From Lentzea flava (GTDB taxonomy: Bacteria > Actinomycetota > Actinomycetes > Mycobacteriales > Pseudonocardiaceae): a DNA stretch of 64,000 bases. Where the stretch lies: positions 248,001-312,000 of the forward strand of contig NZ_BMRE01000003.1 in assembly GCF_014648475.1 (NCBI RefSeq), written 5' to 3'. Below are positions 38,421 through 46,223 of the stretch, in pieces (position 1 is the stretch's first letter; the number at the start of each line of letters is the position of its first letter). The notes beneath the pieces were generated by a model. It saw nothing but the letters and a program-made list of their open reading frames with translations, did not search any database and was not told where the DNA came from. Position numbers and translations under genes: made by a program.

Positions 38421-39245
38421 TCCTTGGTCACTCTTCGGTACCACGTGAGTGCGGCCGATGGGCACGATCAACGGGCGTTCGCTGACCGGGTCGTCGATGA
38501 CCTTCGCCTGCAGACCGAACGTGTCCAGCAACAACTCGCTGGTGATCACGTCGCTCGGATGTCCCTGCGCGACAATGGATCCCGACTTCATCACGATCAG
38601 GTTGTCGCTGTAGCGCACGGCCAGGTTCAGGTCGTGCAGCACCATCACGATCGTGCAGCCGCCCTCGTGCAGGTCGTCCACCAGGTCGATCACGTCGATC
38701 GCGTGGGCGAGGTCGAGGTAGGTCGTCGGCTCGTCGAGCAGCAGCAGGTCGGTGCCCTGGGCGAGCGTCATGGAGATCCACACGCGCTGCCGCTGACCAC
38801 CGGAGAGCGAGTCGACCGGGCGGTGCGCGAGATCGGACACACCGGTCATCCGCAGGGCTTTCGCGACGACGTCCGCGTCGTCGCTCGACCACTGGCGCAC
38901 CCAGCTCTGGTGCGGGTGCCTGCCGCGCGCGACCAGGTCGGCGACCGTGAGGCCCTCCGGCGCGATCGGGGTCTGCGGGAGCAGGCCCATCCGCTTCGCG
39001 ACGTCCTTGGTCTTGAGCCTGGCGATGTCGTGGCCGTCCAGCAGCACCGTGCCCTGGCGCGGTTTGAGCAGGCGGGACAGCGTGCGCAGCAGCGTCGACT
39101 TGCCGCAGCCGTTGGGGCCGATGACCGTGGTGATGACCCCGGTCGGGATGGTGACGTCGAGGTTGTCGAGCACGACCCGGTCGGCGTACCCGACCGTGAC
39201 GCCCTCGGCACCCAGTCGGGTGGCATCGTTGCGCAGCGCGGTCAT
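38412..39245 (-). CDS. Ferric-siderophore ABC importer ATPase
   Basis: A 277-residue FepC/FecE-type ATPase. Motifs: Walker A GPNGCGKSTLLRTLSRL near residue 43, Q-loop LLPQTPIAPEGLT, signature [17 protein letters not shown], Walker B DLLLLDEPTTYLD and H-loop VLHDLNLAVRY. It energises uptake with the two FecCD permeases. The ATG at 39243-39245 is read from sequence in which AAGG sits inside an iron-box-like element. It lies 29 bases after the second permease gene, so it is in the same transcription unit, cchC-D-E order. Confidence 0.92.
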   Translation of the reverse strand: MTALRNDATRLGAEGVTVGYADRVVLDNLDVTIPTGVITTVIGPNGCGKSTLLRTLSRLLKPRQGTVLLDGHDIARLKTKDVAKRMGLLPQTPIAPEGLTVADLVARGRHPHQSWVRQWSSDDADVVAKALRMTGVSDLAHRPVDSLSGGQRQRVWISMTLAQGTDLLLLDEPTTYLDLAHAIDVIDLVDDLHEGGCTIVMVLHDLNLAVRYSDNLIVMKSGSIVAQGHPSDVITSELLLDTFGLQAKVIDDPVSERPLIVPIGRTHVVPKSDQGLG

Positions 39246-39262
39246 AGGGCAACCTTACTTAA
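39244..39262 (-). promoter_or_regulatory. Weak iron-box-like element at the ATPase start
   Basis: TTAAGTAAGGTTGCCCTAT matches 13 of 19 positions of the iron box and overlaps the ATG of the ATPase gene. The 3' half resembles the element at 41421-41439. Its low score makes it a candidate only. Confidence 0.4.
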
Positions 39263-39274
39263 CTGAGGATTACC

Positions 39275-40324
39275 TCAGGCCGCCCGTTTCACGTTCGCCC
39301 GCACCAGCAGGTAGACCAGGAACGGACCGCCGATGATCGCCGTGACGACGCCGACGGGCAGGTCGTTGGGCAGCACCGACCGCGCGATGAGGTCAGAGCC
39401 GATCAACAACAGCGCCCCGAACAGGCCGGACGCGATCAGCGGCGGAACCGGCGTGCGCAGCAGTCGCATGGTGATCTGCGGCGCGACCAGGGCGACGAAC
39501 GGCACCGGGCCGGCCGCCGAGACGGCGACACCGGCGAGCAGGACCGCGCACAGCAGCAGCACGGCGCGCACGGCCGAGTAGCGGACACCGAGTCCGGCGG
39601 CCACGTCGTCACCGAAGTGCATCGGCTGCAGCTGGAAGGCCGTGACCAGGACGATCACGATCAACGCGAGGGTGACCCAGAGCGTCGTCCAGACCTCGGT
39701 CCACGACCGCGAGTCGAGCGATCCGACGAGCCAGGCCTGAGCGCGGGCGACGTCGCGGATGTCCGCCAGCGCCAGCAGCCATGTCGTGAGCGCCTGCATG
39801 ACCGCGTTGACCGCGATGCCGATGAGGATCAGCCGGAAGCCGTCGATTCCCCGGCGCCACGCCAGGAAGTAGACGAGCAGCCCGGTCAGCAACCCTCCGG
39901 TGAGCGCGGCGGCCGGCAGCCCGACCGTGCTGGTGACCACCGCGCCGCTGGTGACGGTGACCAGGAAGACCGCGGTCGCGCTGGCGCCGCCGGTGATCCC
40001 GAGGACGTCGGGACTGGCCAGCGGGTTGCGCGCGATCGACTGCGTGAGCGCGCCCGAGATCCCGAGCGCGGCACCCACGATCAGGCCGACGAGCGCGCGC
40101 GGCATCCGCAGGTCCATGATCACGAACTCGTCGACCCGCTCGCCCTGCCCGAAGATCGTCCTGATCACCGCGGGCAGGTCGATGATGAAGTCGCCGACCG
40201 AGATCGACACGCAGAAGACGAGGAACGTGAGCGCGGCGAGGACCGCCGTGACGAGCACGATCCACGGGCGCCAGACCCAGGACCAGTTCCCGACCCGGAC
40301 TCCGGGGTGCATCTGGGTGCTCAT
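39275..40324 (-). CDS. FecCD-family siderophore permease (second)
   Basis: A 349-residue membrane protein with about nine to ten helices, start ATG 40322-40324 overlapping the previous stop (ATGA). Family motifs: RMPRALVGLIVGAALGISGALTQ, RNPLASPDVLGITGGASATA and the C-terminal SAAGPVPFVALVAPQITMRLL with GSDLIARSV. It forms the transmembrane channel with the other FecCD protein for ferric hydroxamate uptake. Equivalent to cchD in position. Confidence 0.92.
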   Translation of the reverse strand: MSTQMHPGVRVGNWSWVWRPWIVLVTAVLAALTFLVFCVSISVGDFIIDLPAVIRTIFGQGERVDEFVIMDLRMPRALVGLIVGAALGISGALTQSIARNPLASPDVLGITGGASATAVFLVTVTSGAVVTSTVGLPAAALTGGLLTGLLVYFLAWRRGIDGFRLILIGIAVNAVMQALTTWLLALADIRDVARAQAWLVGSLDSRSWTEVWTTLWVTLALIVIVLVTAFQLQPMHFGDDVAAGLGVRYSAVRAVLLLCAVLLAGVAVSAAGPVPFVALVAPQITMRLLRTPVPPLIASGLFGALLLIGSDLIARSVLPNDLPVGVVTAIIGGPFLVYLLVRANVKRAA

Positions 40325-41385
40325 GCCTGCCTGAACTTCCCGAGCCAGACCAGCGCCGCGAAGAACGGTGCGCCGATGATCGCGATGACGATGCCCGCCT
40401 GCAGTTCGGCCGGCCGCACGACGAGCCGGCCCGCGATGTCGCCGACGAGCAGCACTCCCGCGCCGAGCAATCCGGCGTACGGCACCAGCCACCGGTAGTC
40501 CGGCCCCGTGAGCCACCGTGCGATGTGCGCGACCATCAGCCCCAGAAACGCGATGGGTCCGCACGCCGCCGTGGCCGCCCCCGCGAGCAGCGTGACGGCC
40601 ACGACGCCGATGGTCCGCCCGGCCGCGATGTTCACACCGAGCCCCCGCGCGACGTCGTCACCGAGGTTGAGCAGGTTGATCGTCGGCAGGTTCAGCAACG
40701 CCAGCACCAGCCCGACGGCTGCGAAGATCGCCGTCACCACGATCACGTCCCACCCGACCCCCTGCACCGAGCCCGCGTTCCAGTAGCGCAGGACGTCGAG
40801 GGTCTGCTTGTCGGACAAGGCCACCGCGGTGGTCATCGCGGCGAGGAACACCGTGACGCCCTGCCCGGCCAGCGCGAGCGTCAGCGGGTTGCCGGCCCCG
40901 CGCCCGAGACTCGACAGCCCGAACACGACGACTCCGGCCCCCGCGGCACCGACGAACGCGAACCACATGTACAGGATCGGGTCCTGCAGCCCCAGCAGGG
41001 AGACCGCGAGGACCACGGCGAACGACGCCCCGGAGTTGACGCCGAGCAGGCCGGTGTCGGCGATGGGGTTGCGGGTGTGCCCCTGGATCAACGCCCCGGC
41101 GACACCGAGCGCCAGCCCCGCCACGATCGCGAGCACCGTCCGCGGAACGCGCAGCGTCTGCACGATGAGCGCGATCTCGGTGAGCCGCTGGTCCGTGCCG
41201 GGATCGCCGAACAACCCCTGCCACACCTCGGCGGGGGTCAGCGACCGCGCACCGACGACCAGCGACAGCACCGCCGCCGCGGCGAGCAACACCACCAGCG
41301 CCACCAGGCCGGCGCGTCGCCGCCGGTGCGGACTCGCCTCGTTCGGCCCGGGCTCCAGCCCGCGTTGCTCCACCACCATGCTCAC
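40321..41385 (-). CDS. FecCD-family siderophore permease (first)
   Basis: A 354-residue membrane protein. Motifs: RVPRTVLAIVAGLALGVAGALIQGHTRNPIADTGLLGVNSGAS and the C-terminal ACGPIAFLGLMVAHIARWLTGPDYRWLVP. An Arg-rich cytoplasmic leader (SPHRRRRAG) precedes the first helix. The GTG at 41383-41385 is used; an ATG two codons later is equally possible, since no clear ribosome-binding site is visible. It is the first gene of the siderophore locus, equivalent to cchC, and no cchA or cchB genes precede it. Confidence 0.9.
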   Translation of the reverse strand: MSMVVEQRGLEPGPNEASPHRRRRAGLVALVVLLAAAAVLSLVVGARSLTPAEVWQGLFGDPGTDQRLTEIALIVQTLRVPRTVLAIVAGLALGVAGALIQGHTRNPIADTGLLGVNSGASFAVVLAVSLLGLQDPILYMWFAFVGAAGAGVVVFGLSSLGRGAGNPLTLALAGQGVTVFLAAMTTAVALSDKQTLDVLRYWNAGSVQGVGWDVIVVTAIFAAVGLVLALLNLPTINLLNLGDDVARGLGVNIAAGRTIGVVAVTLLAGAATAACGPIAFLGLMVAHIARWLTGPDYRWLVPYAGLLGAGVLLVGDIAGRLVVRPAELQAGIVIAIIGAPFFAALVWLGKFRQA

Positions 41386-41420
41386 GACGAGCTACGTTAT
41401 ATCCCGCCCGCCTCGTCAAC

Positions 41421-41439
41421 CCAGGGCACCCTTACCTAA
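41421..41439 (-). promoter_or_regulatory. Iron-box-like element before the siderophore locus
   Basis: TTAGGTAAGGGTGCCCTGG matches 13 of 19 iron-box positions. A TATAAC that could be a -10 lies nearer the start codon at about 41396-41401 on the same strand, so a repressor here would cover the upstream promoter part. Confidence 0.5.
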
Positions 41440-41458
41440 CCGCGCGCCGCAGCTCGCC

Positions 41459-41478
41459 GTGGATGAAGGAGCCCTTCA
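41459..41478. repeat. Truncated copy of the GATGAAGG..CCTTCATC palindrome
   Basis: GTGGATGAAGGAGCCCTTCA is identical to the first 20 bases of the right arm of the large palindrome at 54057-54115. The next bases diverge, and TGAAGG-AGC-CCTTCA remains as a short hairpin. It lies between the siderophore locus and the regulator gene and may be a decayed copy of a dispersed element. Confidence 0.6.
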
Positions 41479-41513
41479 CCCCACCGGCCCCTCTCCGGCG
41501 CGCTGCCTGGTGA

Positions 41514-44177
41514 TCAGTCCACTGGGGTCACGTGGATCGCGGCGAGCTGCTTGCGCACCCGGTCCGCCTCCTCCTCGCGACCCTGCTGCTCGAGCAGCTC
41601 CAGAGCCCGCTGCCACACCTCCGCCGCCTGGTCGAGCTGTTCGAGCGCGAGGTGCGGGTCGCCGAGGCCCACGAGCACGGTGGCGGTGGTGTAGTCGTCG
41701 TTCTCGGCCTGGTACAGCTCGACGGCGCGCTCGTAGAGCTCGATCGACTCGGCGTGGTCGCCGACCTGGTGCGCGATGCGGGCGAGCGTGTCGACGGCGG
41801 TCGCCTCGCCCTGCCGGTCGCCGAGTTCGTGGAGCATCTCCAACGCCCTGGTGGCGTGCTCCCTGCCTTCCTCGGTGTCGCCGACCTCCGCGGCGCAGTA
41901 GCCGATGTTGTTGTGCGCCAGCGCGATCAGCATCTGGTTGCCGGTGCGCTGGTAGTGCGGCAGCGCGGCCTTGGCGTGTTCGTACGCCCGGTGGTGCTCG
42001 GACCTGCTGGTCCACAGCCAGGTCAGCGCGCCGTGGGCGGACGCGAGAGGCAGCGGCTCGCCGGCCTGCTCCGCCAGCGCGAGGGAGGCGTCGAGGTGGT
42101 GCTGGGCCTCGTCGTAGCGCTGGACCTGGCCGAGGCTGCTGCCCATGATCCGGTGCGCGACGACCTTCTCCTGCAGGTCGTCGGCGGCTTCGATGGCGGT
42201 TCGCCACATGGCCAGCTCGTCGTCGAGGTGGCCGCGCAGCTGGTGGTAGGCGTGCGACACCCTGGCCAGCAGCACGACCCGGTCGTTCCAGCCGTGCTGG
42301 GCCGCCACCTGCTGCACGGCCCTGCGCGTTGTGCGTTCGGCGTCGAACCACGCCAGGGCGCAGGCCTTGTCGCCGGCGGGACTGATCACGGTGCCCGCGG
42401 CCGGTTCGCCGAGGTCGATCACCGGGCGGTGCGGGTCGATCAGCCGGTCGTTGGCGTGCCCGGTGTGCACGTGGTGGTCGACGAGCCTGCGCAGGGCCTC
42501 GTCGCTGCCGGTGGCCCGCCCGGCAGCGTAGGCGCGGACGAGGTCGTGCATCCGCGCGCGGAAGCCGGTGCCGATCGAGATCAGCGAGGCCTGCTCCAGC
42601 GCGCGCAGCGTGACTTCCGCGTCCTTTGTGGACACCCCGGCGAGACTCGCGGCGGCTTCGAGTCCGATGTCCTCGCCCGGCGCGATGCCGAGCAGGGCGA
42701 ACATCTCCCGTTGCTCGTCGGTCAGCGCGCGGTACGACCAGGAGAGCACGACCGGGAGGCTGACGCTCGGGTCCGCGTCGAGTGCGCCGAGGCCCAGTTC
42801 CTCGAGCTGCCGGGCGATGGCGGCGAGCGACAGGTCCGGTTCGGTGAGCACGCGGGCACCGACGATGCTCAACGCGAGCGGCAGCCCGCCGCACAGCTCG
42901 ATCAGCCTCGCCACGGCGAGAGGTTCGGCGTTCAGCCTGGTCGCGCCGATCCTGGTGGCGAGCAACGTGCCGGCGTCCGCGTCGGCGAGCACGTCGAGAC
43001 CGATCGGTTTCGTCACCAGGCCCGGCAGCCGGTTGCGGCTGGTCACGAGCACCCGGCAGGTGTCGCCGCCGGGCAGGAACCCGACGACCTGGGAGGCGTC
43101 GGCCGCGTTGTCGATGACCACGAGCAGGCGCCGCCGGGTGGCGAGGCTCCGGAACAACGCCGCCCTGGCCGGCGGGTCGGCCGGGATGGCGCCGGCGTCG
43201 AGACCCAGCGCGTGCAGGAACCCGCGGATCGCCACGTCCGGTTCCATCGGCGTCTCGTCGGGGCTGAAGCCGCGCAGGTCGACGAACAGCTGGCCGTCCG
43301 GGAAGCGGTGCAGGTTGCGGTGTGCCCAGTGCAGGGCGAGCCACGTCTTGCCCATGCCGCCCGCGCCCGCGATCGCCGCCACACCCGTGCGCACGGCCTC
43401 GTCCAGCTCGGCCAGGTCTTCCTGCCTGCCCACGAACTGCGCCGGTGCCGACGGCAGCTGGCGCGGGACGGTGCCGGGCCCATCGCAGGTGAGCAGCTGT
43501 TCGTGCAGCCGCTTCAGGTCCACGCCCGGCTCGGTGCCGAGCTCGTCGATCAGCCGGGTGCGGACGACCAGGAACTGTTCCAGCGCCTCGGAAATCCGGC
43601 CTGCCTGGGCGAGTGCCTGCAGGTGTTGCGCCGCAACGCGTTCGTCGAGCGGGTGCCGCAGGGCGAGCGCGGAGATCGCCGCGAGGACGTCGGGGCCCTG
43701 GCCGAGCCGCAGCCGTTCGTCGACCAGGTCGAGCTCGGCGGCGTCGCGTTCCCGCGCGAGGTGGTCGCGGGTCAGGTCGGCCCACGAGCCGCTGATCCCC
43801 GTCAACGGTTCGCCGCGCCACACCGCGATCGCCTCGGCGAACCGGCCCTGGTCGCGGAGTTCCCTGAACCGCATCAGGTCCACAGAGGACTCGGCGGTGA
43901 CGAGCACGTACCCGTCCTGCTTGGCCTGGAGCTCGACGCCGGTGCCCGCGAACGCCTGCCGCAGCCTGGAGAGGTAGCTGTGCAGCGTCGCCCGTGCCCG
44001 CGGCGGGGGCTGATCACCCCAGACGCGGTCGATCAGCTGCGTGACCTGGACGGGCCTGTTGACGTCGATCGCCAGCGCCGCGAGCACACACCGCTGCCGC
44101 GCGGGGCCCAGCTCGACGTGGTGACCGTCAACTCGCGCGCTCACCTCGCCGAGCAGCGCGATCTCCACCAGCGGCAT
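41514..44177 (-). CDS. AfsR/SARP-type transcriptional regulator (HTH-BTAD-NB-ARC-TPR), second
   Basis: An 887-residue protein starting MPLVEIALLGEVSARVDGHH. Residues 1-95 are an OmpR-like winged helix (QRCVLAALAIDVNRPVQVTQL, then LHSYLSRLRQAF). Residues 95-245 are the BTAD (AVWRGEPLTGISGSWADL). The ATPase has AIAGAGGMGKTWLALHWAH and RRLLVVIDNAADASQVVGFL. The C-terminal half is tetratricopeptide repeats (ALAHNNIGYCAAEVGDTEEG). Its placement beside the siderophore locus and the sugar importer makes a regulatory link to either conceivable, but its gene is separated from both by terminators or spacers. It shares its architecture with the regulator at 8389-11076. Confidence 0.9.
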   Translation of the reverse strand: MPLVEIALLGEVSARVDGHHVELGPARQRCVLAALAIDVNRPVQVTQLIDRVWGDQPPPRARATLHSYLSRLRQAFAGTGVELQAKQDGYVLVTAESSVDLMRFRELRDQGRFAEAIAVWRGEPLTGISGSWADLTRDHLARERDAAELDLVDERLRLGQGPDVLAAISALALRHPLDERVAAQHLQALAQAGRISEALEQFLVVRTRLIDELGTEPGVDLKRLHEQLLTCDGPGTVPRQLPSAPAQFVGRQEDLAELDEAVRTGVAAIAGAGGMGKTWLALHWAHRNLHRFPDGQLFVDLRGFSPDETPMEPDVAIRGFLHALGLDAGAIPADPPARAALFRSLATRRRLLVVIDNAADASQVVGFLPGGDTCRVLVTSRNRLPGLVTKPIGLDVLADADAGTLLATRIGATRLNAEPLAVARLIELCGGLPLALSIVGARVLTEPDLSLAAIARQLEELGLGALDADPSVSLPVVLSWSYRALTDEQREMFALLGIAPGEDIGLEAAASLAGVSTKDAEVTLRALEQASLISIGTGFRARMHDLVRAYAAGRATGSDEALRRLVDHHVHTGHANDRLIDPHRPVIDLGEPAAGTVISPAGDKACALAWFDAERTTRRAVQQVAAQHGWNDRVVLLARVSHAYHQLRGHLDDELAMWRTAIEAADDLQEKVVAHRIMGSSLGQVQRYDEAQHHLDASLALAEQAGEPLPLASAHGALTWLWTSRSEHHRAYEHAKAALPHYQRTGNQMLIALAHNNIGYCAAEVGDTEEGREHATRALEMLHELGDRQGEATAVDTLARIAHQVGDHAESIELYERAVELYQAENDDYTTATVLVGLGDPHLALEQLDQAAEVWQRALELLEQQGREEEADRVRKQLAAIHVTPVD

Positions 44178-44211
44178 GAGCCGAGTCTAGGCCGTCGTCG
44201 TGAACCGCCCG

Positions 44212-44248
44212 GGCGAGCTGCTGGATGTGCGTGTTCCAGCAGCTCGCC
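44212..44248. terminator. Hairpin terminator at the end of the sugar importer operon
   Basis: A perfect 14-base inverted repeat (44212-44225 with 44235-44248, arm GGCGAGCTGCTGGA) around a 9-base loop lies 9 bases after the last stop of the importer operon. There is no T run, as is common in actinomycetes. It also shields the AfsR-type gene from read-through. Confidence 0.7.
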
Positions 44249-44256
44249 GTGGTGGC

Positions 44257-45246
44257 TCAGGATGCGACCGCTGCCTGTCGTCGCCTGCCGCGGATCATGC
44301 CGCGCTGGACCGCGATGAAGACCAGCAGCAGCGCGCCGATCACGATCTTGGTCCACCACGAGCTGAGCGTGCCCTGGAACGAGATCAGCGTCTGGATCGT
44401 GCCGAGCACCAGCACCCCGGCCAGCGAGCCGAGCACGTACCCGAGACCACCCGCGAGCAGGGTGCCGCCGATGACGACCGCCGCGATCGCGTCGAGCTCC
44501 ATGCCGACGGCGTGCAGGCCGTAGCCGGACAGCATGTAGAGGCTGAACAGCAGACCGGCCAGCGCCGAGCAGAAACCGCTGATCACGTACACGCCGACCT
44601 TCGTGCGCGCGGTCGGCAGGCCCATCAGCAACGCGGACTGCTCGTTGCCGCCCACCGCGTAGACCGTCCGGCCGAACCGGGTGCGGTGCAGCACGTACAG
44701 GGCGGCGAGCACGACCAGCAGCGCGATCACCACGTTGTAGGTGATGGTGACGCCGCCGGGCAGCTCGATGACGGCCGTCGCGACCTCGCGGAACGTGGCG
44801 TCCTTGATGGACACCGACTCCACGCTGATCAGGAAGCACAGGCCGCGCGCCAGGAACATGCCGGCGAGCGTCACGATGAACGGCTGGATGTCGAACTTGT
44901 GGATCACCACGCCCATCAGCAGGCCGAGCGTCGACCCGATGAGCAGCACGGCGATGATGACCAGCGGGACCGGCCAGCCCGCGCGCAGCCCCGCTGCGGT
45001 GACCATTGTGGACAGTGCGACGACCGAGCCCACGGACAGGTCGATGCCGCCGCTGAGGATCACGAACGTCATCCCGGCCGCGAGCACGATGAGGAACGCG
45101 TTGTCGATGAACAGGTTCGCGATCACCTGCCCGGACGCGAAGCCGTCGTAGCGGAGGGAGCCGGCGCCGAACGTGATCACGAAGAGCACCACGGTCGCGA
45201 GGACCGGGAGGAACCGCGCCGGCAGCCTGGTGGTGAGAGCGGTCAT
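44257..45246 (-). CDS. Sugar ABC importer permease (YjfF-type)
   Basis: A 329-residue RbsC-family permease with about eight to ten helices, starting MTALTTRLPARFLPVL. Motifs: FVILSGGIDLSVGSVVALSTM, FIVTLAGMFLARGLCFLI, and the cytoplasmic loop GRTVYAVGGNEQSALLMGLPTARTKV; the sequence SVESVSIKDATFREVA resembles YjfF, the second permease of the E. coli galactofuranose importer. It is the last gene of a binding protein-ATPase-permease-permease set, overlapping the previous stop (ATGA). The substrate is likely a furanose sugar; arabinofuranose fits the neighbouring arabinofuranosidases. Confidence 0.87.
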   Translation of the reverse strand: MTALTTRLPARFLPVLATVVLFVITFGAGSLRYDGFASGQVIANLFIDNAFLIVLAAGMTFVILSGGIDLSVGSVVALSTMVTAAGLRAGWPVPLVIIAVLLIGSTLGLLMGVVIHKFDIQPFIVTLAGMFLARGLCFLISVESVSIKDATFREVATAVIELPGGVTITYNVVIALLVVLAALYVLHRTRFGRTVYAVGGNEQSALLMGLPTARTKVGVYVISGFCSALAGLLFSLYMLSGYGLHAVGMELDAIAAVVIGGTLLAGGLGYVLGSLAGVLVLGTIQTLISFQGTLSSWWTKIVIGALLLVFIAVQRGMIRGRRRQAAVAS

Positions 45247-46223
45247 GACACGGCCACCTTCCGGAAGCTCAGGGCTGCGCGGGCCTTCGGCGACTGGATC
45301 AGGCACACGGTGATGACGACGACCGCCTTGAACACCAGCGTGACCTCCGCCGCCACGCCGATCGTGTAGACGGTCGTGGTGAGGGTCTGGATGATCAGGG
45401 AGCCGAGCAGCGTGCCGGTGAGCGAGTAGCGGCCGCCCGCGAGCGACGTGCCGCCGATGACCACCGCGAGGATCGCGTCCATCTCGATCCACAGGCCGTT
45501 GCTGTTGGCGTCGGCGGCGCTCACGTTCGAGCTGATCATCAGGCCCGCGATGCCCGCGCACACCGCCGCGAACACGTAGACCGTCCAGATGATCGTCCTG
45601 GACCGGACGCCGGCCAGGCGCGAGGCCTCGGGGTTCACGCCGACCGCCTCGATCAGCATGCCCAGCGCGGTCTTGCGCGTGGTGAGTGCCACCAGGCCGA
45701 GCACGGCGAGGCTGATCAGGATGGAGACCGGCAGGACCACGAACCCGGCGCCCACCTGCCGGTAGGCGTCGTTGTTCACGGTGATGATCTGGCCCTCGGT
45801 CACCAGCATGGCGATGCCGCGGCCCGCCGTCATCAGCACCAGCGTGGCGATGATCGGCTGGATGCCGAGGCCGGCCACCAGGAAACCGTTCCACAGGCCC
45901 AGCGCCGCGCAGAGCACGAGCGCGATCGCCATGCCCGCGAGTGCCGTGCCGGCGTCCGGCGACGTTCCGATGTGGACACACGTGACGGCGGCGGCGATGG
46001 CCGCGACCGCGCCGACGGACAGGTCGATGCCGCGGGTGGCGATCACGAGCGTCATGCCGATCGCGATGAGCAGCGTCGGCGCGCCGTTCTTGAGCACGTC
46101 GACAAGGCCGCCGTAGAGGTGGCCGTCCTGGATGCGCAACGCGAAGAACGACGGCGTGACGACCAGGTTGAGCAGCAGCAGGGCGACCAGCGCGAGGATC
46201 GGCCAGAGCAGGCGGTTCTTCAC
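45243..46223 (-). CDS. Sugar ABC importer permease (YtfT-type)
   Basis: A 326-residue RbsC-family permease, GTG start at 46221-46223 within the ATPase stop (GTGA). Motifs: MTLVIATRGIDLSVGAVAAIA, GLGIQPIIATLVLMTAGRG and the loop AVGVNPEASRLAGVRSRTII. It most resembles YtfT. With the YjfF-type protein it would form a heterodimeric channel. The order binding protein, two-domain ATPase, two permeases mirrors ytfQRT-yjfF. Confidence 0.87.
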   Translation of the reverse strand: MKNRLLWPILALVALLLLNLVVTPSFFALRIQDGHLYGGLVDVLKNGAPTLLIAIGMTLVIATRGIDLSVGAVAAIAAAVTCVHIGTSPDAGTALAGMAIALVLCAALGLWNGFLVAGLGIQPIIATLVLMTAGRGIAMLVTEGQIITVNNDAYRQVGAGFVVLPVSILISLAVLGLVALTTRKTALGMLIEAVGVNPEASRLAGVRSRTIIWTVYVFAAVCAGIAGLMISSNVSAADANSNGLWIEMDAILAVVIGGTSLAGGRYSLTGTLLGSLIIQTLTTTVYTIGVAAEVTLVFKAVVVITVCLIQSPKARAALSFRKVAVS

